7,217 bases of DNA from an uncultured Candidatus Melainabacteria bacterium (GTDB lineage Bacteria; Cyanobacteriota; Vampirovibrionia; Gastranaerophilales; Gastranaerophilaceae). Within the stretch, counting starts at the first letter, position 1; the number at the start of each line of letters is the position of its first letter. The stretch spans positions 1-7,217 of the forward strand of contig CAKUZO010000080.1 in NCBI GenBank assembly GCA_934717895.1, given 5' to 3'. Below are positions 1 to 5,532 of this stretch, in pieces. The position numbers and the translations under genes were made by a program. The notes under the pieces were generated by a model that did no database searches, was not told the DNA's origin, and saw nothing but the letters and a program-made list of their open reading frames with translations.

Positions 1-63
1 ATCTTGTGTAAGTCCTGCATTCACTCTTGCCGCTTCTAATGTAATTTTTAATTTTTTCTTCAA
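1..63 (-). CDS. XRE/Cro-type helix-turn-helix regulator, N-terminus only (runs off the left edge)
   Basis: Only the first 21 codons are present; the rest lies beyond position 1. The peptide, ending LEAARVNAGLTQD, is the typical opening of an XRE-family DNA-binding domain, in which 'ARxxaGLTQ' leads into helices 1 and 2. I chose a TTG start (63..61) because AAAGGTG (76..70 on this strand) sits six bases upstream; an in-frame GTG at 72..70 would overlap that ribosome site. It lies downstream of a 40-residue gene and is read leftward from the divergent switch at 338-424. That is the usual place of a Cro-like or early-gene regulator opposing the lysogenic repressor. DNA target and full length cannot be judged from here. 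Confidence 0.75.
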   Translation of the reverse strand, partial: MKKKLKITLEAARVNAGLTQD

Positions 64-102
64 ATTTATCACCTTTCTATTTACATTTTTTTATTTTCCT
101 GC

Positions 103-120
103 TATGATTTTATTATCATA
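103..120. repeat. Short inverted repeat, TATGAT-N6-ATCATA
   Basis: Perfect 6-bp arms (103-108 and 115-120) around a 6-bp spacer, located between the 40-residue gene and the XRE start. It could be an operator for the adjacent regulator or part of a folded leader. No T-run follows it on the leftward strand, so it is not a convincing terminator. Confidence 0.4.
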
Positions 121-157
121 TGGGCGGCTTAGCAGGAATGTTAAGAGTACCGCCCGT
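120..157. repeat. GC-rich hairpin in the leader of the leftward XRE gene
   Basis: GGGCGG (122-127) pairs with CCGCCC (150-155), and an outer A-T and T-G pair extends the stem to eight. A second 4-bp stem, CTTA (128-131) with TAAG (142-145), can nest inside. It stands out in very A+T-rich surroundings. It lies between two leftward genes, so it could slow transcription, protect mRNA or control translation of the downstream regulator. The lack of a T-run argues against a simple intrinsic terminator. Confidence 0.5.
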
Positions 158-159
158 GT

Positions 160-168
160 GGTTTACCT
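160..168 (-). promoter_or_regulatory. Possible distal operator half-site (AGGTAAAC)
   Basis: The leftward strand carries AGGTAAAC (168..161), the same octamer as at 353-360 in the switch. It lies just downstream of the 40-residue gene, about 190 bp from the promoter-proximal copies. It may be an auxiliary repressor site, but a single short motif could be chance. Confidence 0.3.
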
Positions 169-176
169 TATATTAA

Positions 177-299
177 TTATTTTTCGAGTAGTGATTGAAG
201 AAATTCAATCGCTTTTTCTTTATCCTCATTTTTAAGGATTTCAAGTAACATCTTTATCATGTCTCGCCATTGATTATCTGTCATTCCATTGCTCTCCAT
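177..299 (-). CDS. Small hypothetical protein, 40 residues, prophage early-region type
   Basis: A complete short gene encodes 40 residues opening MESNGMTDNQWRDMIKMLLE and ending EKAIEFLQSLLEK. It is acidic to neutral, has no membrane segment, and probably folds as two amphipathic helices with a KNEDKEK turn. The ATG at 299..297 is supported by AAAGGAG (312..306 on this strand), six bases upstream; the internal ATG at residue 6 has no such site. A TTGACA-17-TAGAAT promoter lies just upstream, making this the first gene of the leftward operon and placing the XRE gene after it. Small 'TDxQW...' proteins of this kind are, to my recollection, common beside phage repressors in Clostridia. I do not know its function. 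Confidence 0.8.
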   Translation of the reverse strand: MESNGMTDNQWRDMIKMLLEILKNEDKEKAIEFLQSLLEK

Positions 300-337
300 T
301 TCTTTCTCCTTTCCTTCTACCTCTTAACTACAATTTC

Positions 338-366
338 ATTCTACTCTACTTTAGGTAAACTGTCAA
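338..366 (-). promoter_or_regulatory. Leftward promoter (early/lytic operon)
   Basis: On the leftward strand, TTGACA (366..361) is followed by exactly 17 bases and then TAGAAT (343..338), a near-consensus sigma-A promoter. Transcription would start near 331, leaving a leader of roughly 30 bases before the 40-residue gene. The -35 box lies inside the first 20-bp operator-like repeat, so a bound repressor should block polymerase. Confidence 0.85.
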
Positions 367-414
367 CACTTTTTGTAAACTATTTTCACTTTTTGTTTAC
401 TTTTTTCTACTTTT
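355..414. repeat. Three tandem 20-bp operator-like repeats between divergent promoters
   Basis: Units start at 355, 375 and 395. The first two begin GTAAACT and the third begins GTTTACT. All end in a C-A/T-A-C then T-rich stretch of the form CNNNNTTTT. The 20-bp period is close to two helical turns, so proteins would sit on one DNA face. Unit 1 covers the leftward -35 box and unit 3 covers the rightward -35 box, while unit 2 lies between them. This is the expected layout for cooperative binding by an ImmR-type repressor, comparable in logic to lambda OR. The protein that binds is inferred. Confidence 0.75.
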
Positions 415-424
415 ATATTATAAT
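396..424 (+). promoter_or_regulatory. Rightward promoter of the immR-immA-cargo operon
   Basis: TTTACT (396-401), a 17-bp spacer and a perfect TATAAT (419-424). The start point would be near 431, with about 28 bases of leader that include GGAGGTG (447-453) five bases before the immR ATG. The -35 hexamer overlaps the third operator-like repeat, which allows autoregulation. It is the only clear promoter seen ahead of the genes to 5370. Confidence 0.85.
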
Positions 425-458
425 GTAATCAGAAAATCAAACAGATGGAGGTGAATAC

Positions 459-896
459 ATGTCAGAGGAAGAATACAAAAAAGCTTTTTCCAAGAATTTA
501 CGTTTTTACACTGAAATGAATGGTAAAACTCAAACAGATATTGTTAAAGATCTTGGATTTAATAAGTCTACAGTTTCCACTTGGTTTAATGGAATAAAAA
601 TTCCTAGAATGGATAAAATTGATGCTTTATGTAACTATTTTGGTATAACTCGTTCTGATTTAATTGAAAATAAACCAAGTCAACCAGAACTAAATAAAAG
701 AGACACAAAACAAATAGAAGAAATCCTACAACAAACAAAAGATAAACTAACATCCCAGGAAGGCTTAATGTTTGACGGAGATCCTGCTTCTGCTGAAGCA
801 ATTGAATCTATTCTAAGTGCAATGGAAATCGGCATGGAAATGGCGAAGAAAAAGAACAAAGAAAAATATACACCTAAAAAATATAAAAAGGACTGA
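459..896 (+). CDS. immR: ImmR-like XRE-family lysogeny repressor
   Basis: 145 residues. The N-terminal half (about 10-66) is a helix-turn-helix domain of Cro/C1 type, with TQTDIVKDLGFNKSTVSTW forming the recognition region. The C-terminal half is charged and helical (EAIESILSAMEIGMEMAKKK) and ends in the lysine-rich YTPKKYKKD. It lacks the Ser-Lys self-cleavage domain of LexA/CI repressors, which fits a repressor inactivated in trans by a separate protease. GGAGGTG five bases before the ATG gives a strong start. The next gene, five bases downstream, encodes an ImmA-type metallopeptidase, as in the ICEBs1 immR-immA pair. It probably represses the leftward promoter and regulates its own through the repeats at 355-414. 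The symbol is by analogy; DNA specificity is untested. Confidence 0.85.
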   Translation: MSEEEYKKAFSKNLRFYTEMNGKTQTDIVKDLGFNKSTVSTWFNGIKIPRMDKIDALCNYFGITRSDLIENKPSQPELNKRDTKQIEEILQQTKDKLTSQEGLMFDGDPASAEAIESILSAMEIGMEMAKKKNKEKYTPKKYKKD

Positions 897-901
897 TGTG
901 A

Positions 902-1324
902 ATGGACATAAAAAAGATTGTAAATTCGCTTGTCAAGAAACATAAAACAAGAAACCCCTTTGAGATTATCAAGGGACTAAATGTTATCCTTGTGCCAGTG
1001 CCGCTTGAAGGTGTCAGAGGATTTTATCAATATTTTCAACGTAATAATATTATTTATATTGATGATTCTCTTCCAGAACATGAACAGATTCTTGTCTGTG
1101 CTCATGAACTAGGACATATGTCACTACATAAAAAAGCCAATGCTCTCTTTATGGATACATATACTGGATTCAATACTACTAAATATGAAAAAGAAGCCGA
1201 TCTATTTGCCATGGAGCTTTTAGTGCCAGATGACATATTTTTAGAGTATCAGGAATACACAACCGAACAAATTGCACGTGCACTAGGGTACAATGAGGAA
1301 CTAATTAAATTAAGATTAAAATAA
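902..1324 (+). CDS. immA: ImmA-like zinc metallopeptidase (anti-repressor protease)
   Basis: 140 residues of the ImmA/IrrE family (COG2856, formerly DUF955). The zinc site is HELGH at residues 68-72 within CAHELGHMSLH. The downstream family signature EKEADLFAMELLVP (96-109) supplies the likely third ligand, a glutamate around 96-98. A short N-terminal helix and strands and a C-terminal helical tail complete the usual length. In ICEBs1 the homologous protein cleaves ImmR when element or host signals demand induction; the same substrate is inferred here from adjacency. AAAAGGA ends nine bases before the ATG, overlapping the end of immR, so the two genes are probably translationally linked. No signal peptide is present, so it is cytoplasmic. 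Confidence 0.88.
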   Translation: MDIKKIVNSLVKKHKTRNPFEIIKGLNVILVPVPLEGVRGFYQYFQRNNIIYIDDSLPEHEQILVCAHELGHMSLHKKANALFMDTYTGFNTTKYEKEADLFAMELLVPDDIFLEYQEYTTEQIARALGYNEELIKLRLK

Positions 1325-1343
1325 ACACTAAGGTACTATAATA

Positions 1344-2756
1344 ATGAGTTTTTTTAATTCAATATTTGGAAATAACGAACTAAAGGATAAAATTCAGGAA
1401 TTGGAAAACTCCAACTCTGAAATGAAAACAAAAATTTCTAATCTTGAAAATGAAAAATCAAAATTAGAATCGTTTTTAACACCCGAAATGAAAGACCTGG
1501 AATCATTAAAAAAGCAGATCGCTGAATCTCAGGTTGAGTTTGCGCACCAAAAAGTAACACAAGAGCAACATTTAAAAGAACAATATGACAAATATATGTC
1601 CGAAATTTCAAAGCAAAAATCACTGATTCTTGCCTACAATGATGAAATCAATGAATTGAATTCCAATATAAAAGAGCTAAAGAAAGATATCATTACATTT
1701 TCTGATGAGATCTTAGTTCAAGATTTTGGATTATATGAGCCACGATACTCTTTTATTAATGCTGATGCTTATAAAGCTGAACTTACAAACATACGTAATA
1801 AACAAAAAGCTATGATCAAAGATGGTTCTGCGGTATCTGGTAGTATAGACTGGCAAATAAATGGTAGTGCTGCACAGGGGCGTAAAATGATAAAAGACAT
1901 GCAAAAACTACTGCTTCGTGCATTTAATAGTGAGTGTGATGAAATTATTGGTAAGGTAAAATATAATAATTATGATGCTTCTGTTAAAAAAATGGAACGA
2001 AGTTTTAATGCCATTGCAAAATTAGGAGTGACCATGTCTGTTTCTATAATTTCTAACTACTATGATCTAAAAATTCAAGAACTTCGATTGGCATTGGAAT
2101 ATCAGATTCAAAAGCAACGCGAGAAAGAAGAAAAAGCTGAATTAAGAGCTCAACAGCGTGAAGAAGCCCGATTGCAAAAAGAGCTCAAGGAACAACGTAA
2201 AAATATTGATAAAGAACGTAAACATTATGAACAGGCTCTTTCTAATATTAACAAGCAAATATCCTCTTCTTCTGATGAAAATATCGAAGATCTGAATAAA
2301 AAGAAGGAAGAAATTATACAATCTCTATCCGATATTGATACTAAAATCAAAGATATTGATTATAGAGAAGCTAATCAAAAGGCTGGATATGTTTATATAA
2401 TTTCTAATATTGGATCATTTGGTGAAGGAATATACAAAATTGGAATGACACGAAGATTAAATCCTCAAGAACGAGTTGACGAACTTGGAGATGCTTCTGT
2501 TCCTTTTAAATTTGATGTACATGCTATGATATTCTCAGAGGATGCTCCTGCACTGGAAGCAAAATTACATAGAGCCTTCGAGGATCGAAAATTGAATCTT
2601 GTAAATCAAAGAAGGGAATTCTTTAAAGTTTCTTTAGATGAAATTAAAGAAGTTGTCAAAAATAATTTCGATAAAACCGTCGAATTTGTTGAAGTTCCAG
2701 ATGCTGATCAATACAGAATTTCTCTAAAATTACGAGAGGAGAAAAATGAACAGTGA
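1344..2756 (+). CDS. DUF4041 coiled-coil protein with C-terminal GIY-YIG (T5orf172/MUG113-type) nuclease-like domain
   Basis: 470 residues. A short hydrophobic opening (MSFFNSIFG) leads into a long coiled coil (about 12-120). A DUF4041-like core follows (about 123-300, with DFGLYEPRYSF, DWQINGSAAQGRKM and charged helices), then a second coiled coil to about 340. The last domain (348-430) is a GIY-YIG fold: GYVYI (348-352), YKIGMTR (364-370), R377, E405 in ALEAKLHRAF, and RREFF (423-427). The tyrosine, arginine and glutamate positions expected for catalysis are present, so it may be an active endonuclease. Such proteins are frequent in prophage lysogeny regions, but their role is poorly defined. 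The ribosome site is weak (AAGG, 1330-1333), suggesting coupling to immA 19 bases upstream. Its stop overlaps the next gene's start. A defence or exclusion role is inference. Confidence 0.85.
   Translation: MSFFNSIFGNNELKDKIQELENSNSEMKTKISNLENEKSKLESFLTPEMKDLESLKKQIAESQVEFAHQKVTQEQHLKEQYDKYMSEISKQKSLILAYNDEINELNSNIKELKKDIITFSDEILVQDFGLYEPRYSFINADAYKAELTNIRNKQKAMIKDGSAVSGSIDWQINGSAAQGRKMIKDMQKLLLRAFNSECDEIIGKVKYNNYDASVKKMERSFNAIAKLGVTMSVSIISNYYDLKIQELRLALEYQIQKQREKEEKAELRAQQREEARLQKELKEQRKNIDKERKHYEQALSNINKQISSSSDENIEDLNKKKEEIIQSLSDIDTKIKDIDYREANQKAGYVYIISNIGSFGEGIYKIGMTRRLNPQERVDELGDASVPFKFDVHAMIFSEDAPALEAKLHRAFEDRKLNLVNQRREFFKVSLDEIKEVVKNNFDKTVEFVEVPDADQYRISLKLREEKNEQ
2735..2756 (+). promoter_or_regulatory. 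Ribosome site and GTGA stop/start overlap coupling two genes
   Basis: AGAGGAG (2735-2741) lies inside the end of the DUF4041 gene. The next gene starts at GTG 2753-2755, overlapping the TGA stop at 2754-2756 in a GTGA junction. A closer ATG at 2746 is in another frame and stops after nine codons, so GTG is the usable start. Such overlaps usually keep two products in fixed ratio. Confidence 0.75.
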
Positions 2757-3853
2757 GCTTCTTAGATTTTTTTAGAAAAAATAAACATAAAAACAATACT
2801 ATAGTTTCTCTGCCGACATCAACTCCTTCTGGAAACGGAAAAAATACAAAGTCTGGAAATAATATAGAATATATCGACGATAACGAAAGAAAAATTGCTA
2901 TAGAGAAAAATAATTTTCATAAAGCTGTCTTTCTTAACAGATACAGTATCGGCGTTCATGTAATGAGAGATACAGAGTATCCAAGATATTTTTATTATGA
3001 TTTTGGGATTAAAAAACCATCTTCATTTCATAAAAAACTTATTAGGGAAGGATATTATAAACCTTCTGAAATATCAGACATACTAGAGTCTATGAGAATT
3101 TCAGATTTAAAAATAGTACTCAGAAACTTAAACACTACAACAACGGGTAAAAAATTAGAATTAATAGATAGAATTCTTACTTCTACTTCTCCTGATCAAC
3201 TTATGCATGTATTACAGAGTGATAACACAGAATTTTATTCATTATCTGATAAAGGTAAAAAATTTGTTGAAAAACATGCTGACTATATCCTCTTATTTAA
3301 ACATAGGGATAAATGGCATATTGAATTCAAGGACTATATATCCGCCAAAAAATTTTTACCAGGAACAAACAATTTTTATTTTGTAATTCAATCGATATTT
3401 AAAGATCGAGAATTTGAAAATTGGAAAAATAATAATTATAGATCTTTAGCTTTTGATTACCAAAATATAGCTGATCTATCATCAAAAATAGGTAACTTGG
3501 AACAAGCTCTTATATATTATTTAAAAGCTTTATATCTTGAAATTATATCTGCTAATTTTCATAATTTATCTTTATACAAAGAAGGAATATATTCTAAATA
3601 TGATTGCAAAAAGGGATTTATAAAACCTTATCTCACATATATGTTAATGAAAATTTATGAATTAAGAGAATTTTACTCACAAAATGTACTTGATGAAGCA
3701 TATGAAGTTTTTGACCACTTTTTTGAATTCATTTTATGTGATAAGAAAACTTTTGAATGTTTAGTCGAGGATATTATTAACAATAATTTCGACAATGAAC
3801 AGTGGATTCTTAAATTCAAAGAAATATATCTAAATATTTTTATTTATAATTAA
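2753..3853 (+). CDS. SAP-domain protein with helical-repeat C-terminus, prophage cargo, function unknown
   Basis: 366 residues with no signal peptide. Residues 1-45 are a short hydrophobic opening (MSFLDFF) followed by a polar, Ser/Thr/Asn-rich linker, so probably disordered. Residues 104-148 fit a SAP motif, a small nucleic-acid-binding helix pair: ISDLKIVLRNL followed by GKKLELIDRIL. Next is a YSLSDKGKKFVEKH segment (162-175), which recurs after SAP domains in phage-encoded proteins as I recall them. The C-terminal half (about 220-366) is alpha-helical, with a TPR-like pair near 229-262 (SLAFDYQNIADLSSKIGNLE, then ALIYYLKAL), suggesting protein-protein contacts. The GTG start overlaps the previous stop, so it likely works with the DUF4041/GIY-YIG protein. 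I infer DNA sensing or targeting for that partner. No enzyme motif is visible. Confidence 0.75.
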   Translation: MSFLDFFRKNKHKNNTIVSLPTSTPSGNGKNTKSGNNIEYIDDNERKIAIEKNNFHKAVFLNRYSIGVHVMRDTEYPRYFYYDFGIKKPSSFHKKLIREGYYKPSEISDILESMRISDLKIVLRNLNTTTTGKKLELIDRILTSTSPDQLMHVLQSDNTEFYSLSDKGKKFVEKHADYILLFKHRDKWHIEFKDYISAKKFLPGTNNFYFVIQSIFKDREFENWKNNNYRSLAFDYQNIADLSSKIGNLEQALIYYLKALYLEIISANFHNLSLYKEGIYSKYDCKKGFIKPYLTYMLMKIYELREFYSQNVLDEAYEVFDHFFEFILCDKKTFECLVEDIINNNFDNEQWILKFKEIYLNIFIYN

Positions 3854-3868
3854 CCAAGGAGAACTAAT

Positions 3869-4744
3869 ATGTCAAACCAAACAAAAAATAGTATTTATGC
3901 TGCTACACGTTACTCTCTTTTAATTGATGATCAATTTACTTTTGAATCTCTCACAAAGACAAAAGAAGAAATTTTTAATAGCTGGCTCGAAGAATTATAT
4001 GAAGAAAAACATACCACAATTAATGTAGGACAAGATCAATATATTATATATTGTGTAAAAGTTAATGATACCACTTATATTTTGAATTTTGCTAAAAACA
4101 AAGAAGAAACCATAGGTGTAATGACTGATACCGATATTCAAAGTCAATCTGTTCCAAATTATGTTAATTTTTATATTCCAATTAATACAGATAGACAAAT
4201 TATATTTTTACAAAAAGCATTAAAATTTTCAGTAAAATTTGATACACAAAAAAATGAACTTGTACGAGTATTAAATAAAATTTTTGAACCTAAAGGATTA
4301 ATCATATCCATTGGTTTCATTACCGAAAAACAAGAGTTTTGGAACTTCGTAAAAGAAAATAAAGGATCCATTAAAAAATTAGAAATTCAGCTTACAGCAA
4401 GAAACTTTTTAGGAAGTATCCGAAGCGTAACAGACCTATTAGATGAATGTAAAAAGTCTTTCAATAACACTAACACTAAACTTTCGTTTTCTAATAATCA
4501 GGGAAACTTGAAAATTCCAGAGGATGATGAATTTATCAAGGACGCCATTATATACTCATCATCTGGATGCGGATCATGGAAAATAACAACAAACGATAAA
4601 TCTAAATTTTTATCCAGTGCAAACAGTGTAGCAACAGAACATATTGATATTGATAATATTTCAAATTTAACAGAGGAGGATATCTTGCATTTAGGAAAAG
4701 CTTTTGCTAATATTAATTCCATCGAAGATACTAATTTAAAATGA
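3869..4744 (+). CDS. Uncharacterised 291-residue soluble protein, possibly RexA-like/Abi-type
   Basis: No family is recognised with confidence. It starts at an ATG with AAGGAGA six bases upstream, 15 bases after the previous gene. The N-terminal half is strand-rich: INVGQDQYIIYCVKVNDTTYILNF covers 51-74, followed by VNFYIPINTDRQIIFLQKAL (99-118). A mixed region (140-180) contains ISIGFITEKQEFWNF and KKLEIQLTARNF. A glycine/serine turn with two aromatics or cysteines, IYSSSGCGSWKI (228-239), precedes an acidic C-terminus (EEDILHLGKAF). There are no membrane segments or catalytic signature. The order of elements, the size, and a small four-helix membrane protein directly downstream in a repressor operon recall lambda RexA with RexB. 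That resemblance is from memory, weak at sequence level, and needs a profile or structure comparison. Confidence 0.6.
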   Translation: MSNQTKNSIYAATRYSLLIDDQFTFESLTKTKEEIFNSWLEELYEEKHTTINVGQDQYIIYCVKVNDTTYILNFAKNKEETIGVMTDTDIQSQSVPNYVNFYIPINTDRQIIFLQKALKFSVKFDTQKNELVRVLNKIFEPKGLIISIGFITEKQEFWNFVKENKGSIKKLEIQLTARNFLGSIRSVTDLLDECKKSFNNTNTKLSFSNNQGNLKIPEDDEFIKDAIIYSSSGCGSWKITTNDKSKFLSSANSVATEHIDIDNISNLTEEDILHLGKAFANINSIEDTNLK

Positions 4745-4761
4745 GTTGAAAGGAGGCAATA

Positions 4762-5370
4762 ATGAAATCAACGAGTGCAAAATTAATAATAATTTTCGTA
4801 GCTTCAGTAATTGTTTCATTTTTTACAGATGGATATGATATAAATATAATAAATTATTCAACCATATTAAACACACTAATGAGTAGTTTTGCGGTTTCTT
4901 TCGCTATCGTTGCTATAATGTTCACTATTTTAGATCGATACAAAGAAAAAGTTGATGATCCAAATTTATTTCTAGAAAAGACACAATGTATTTTATCAGA
5001 ATTAATTGAAGATACAATTGGTTTATTTGCTTTAATCGTAGCTCTATTTATTGTTTCGTTAATAAAAAATATAATTTTAATTTGTACCTTTAAGTATTTT
5101 AACCTATATAAAATAATATTAGTATTTTCATTATTTTTAATGTTTGTCCTTATTTTTGATATTCTTTGTTCTACCAAGCTTTTAATTGAAAATCTTAACA
5201 AATTTGATGATACAACAAAAGAAGATTTTGAAATCACACCTCAAGAAAGGACTTTGATACAAGAATATAGGAAACTTGAACCAGAAAACAGAAGACTATT
5301 ACTAGAGAACATCAAATTATTAGATGTAAAACAAGCCATAGACAAAAATCAGAAGAATAATCAACAATAA
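4762..5370 (+). CDS. Four-helix integral membrane protein with cytoplasmic tail, last gene of the lysogenic operon
   Basis: 202 residues. Four hydrophobic segments are visible at about 7-21, 35-57, 86-110 and 115-140, with positive residues (DRYKEK, 58-63) in the first cytoplasmic loop. A polar, helical tail follows (about 145-202) and probably faces the cytoplasm. AAAGGAGG (4749-4756), five bases from the ATG, is the strongest ribosome site in the operon. The gene begins 17 bases after the 291-residue gene, so the two probably form a unit. The tail (159-187: ITPQERTLIQEYRKL, then NRRLLLENIKLL) looks like the C-terminal helix often seen in small XRE regulators. By layout it could be a RexB-like effector that depolarises the membrane, or an entry-exclusion protein. 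Both are inference, and I do not recognise the family. Confidence 0.7.
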   Translation: MKSTSAKLIIIFVASVIVSFFTDGYDINIINYSTILNTLMSSFAVSFAIVAIMFTILDRYKEKVDDPNLFLEKTQCILSELIEDTIGLFALIVALFIVSLIKNIILICTFKYFNLYKIILVFSLFLMFVLIFDILCSTKLLIENLNKFDDTTKEDFEITPQERTLIQEYRKLEPENRRLLLENIKLLDVKQAIDKNQKNNQQ

Positions 5371-5374
5371 AAAA

Positions 5375-5395
5375 CGCCTGGCTACCAACCAGGCG
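5375..5395. terminator. Hairpin terminator closing the lysogenic operon
   Basis: CGCCTGG (5375-5381) and CCAGGCG (5389-5395) form a perfect 7-bp GC-rich stem with a 7-base loop, beginning four bases after the membrane-protein stop. On the rightward strand it is followed only by AAATTT, so it is a modest terminator. On the leftward strand it is followed by TTTTTT, so it would also stop transcription entering the operon from the right. Confidence 0.75.
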
Positions 5396-5422
5396 AAATT
5401 TAGAAACCTATCAACATTGTAG

Positions 5423-5465
5423 TGTATGATATGCTTCCGACTGAACAACAGAATTATATCATACA
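5423..5465. repeat. 10-bp perfect inverted repeat upstream of the integrase, att-like
   Basis: TGTATGATAT (5423-5432) is mirrored by ATATCATACA (5456-5465), with 23 bp between the arms and a centre at 5444. The arms lie 12-21 bp from the centre, a span comparable to the half-sites of a serine-integrase attP. The first nine bases recur at the phage-host junction (7128-7136). It could be an integrase operator, an excision-factor site or an att-site relic. Folding as RNA is possible, but the loop is long. Confidence 0.6.
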
Positions 5466-5487
5466 TCCTACAAATTTACAAATTGAT

Positions 5488-5514
5488 AAGGGTGTATTTT
5501 TTGTACCCTTTTTT
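5488..5514 (+). terminator. Intrinsic terminator or attenuator immediately before the integrase
   Basis: AAGGGT (5488-5493) pairs with ACCCTT (5505-5510), with weaker G-T and A-T pairs extending inward and a T-rich loop. A run of six T follows from 5509 to 5514. The integrase ribosome site (AGAAAGGA, 5515-5522) begins right after the T-run. It would block read-through into the integrase unless transcription is antiterminated or the stem is melted. Confidence 0.65.
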
Positions 5515-5532
5515 AGAAAGGAACGATGGTAT

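Noticed and set aside
355..414. Tandem repeats as a CRISPR array
   Set aside because: Units are contiguous, only 20 bp, without spacers, and sit exactly between divergent promoters, so operators explain them better.
604..943. Leftward open frames opposite immR
   Set aside because: They lie opposite a well-supported repressor gene, lack ribosome sites and show composition typical of reverse-strand shadows.
2746..2775. ATG at 2746 as start of the SAP-domain gene
   Set aside because: It is in a different frame and reaches TAG after nine codons. The GTG at 2753 opens the long frame.
4854..5237. Leftward 127-codon open frame opposite the membrane-protein gene
   Set aside because: It is a shadow of an A+T-rich, hydrophobic gene; no ribosome site or recognisable domain, and the rightward frame has a strong start and clear membrane segments.
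5425..5430. TATGAT as a -10 box for the integrase
   Set aside because: No acceptable -35 box lies 16-18 bp upstream, and a transcript from there would meet the terminator at 5488-5514 before the gene.
5422..5532. Upstream GTG extension of the integrase (37 extra residues)
   Set aside because: No ribosome site before 5422, the added residues do not look like a resolvase N-terminus, and the stretch contains an inverted repeat and an intrinsic terminator. The ATG at 5533 has AAAGG upstream.
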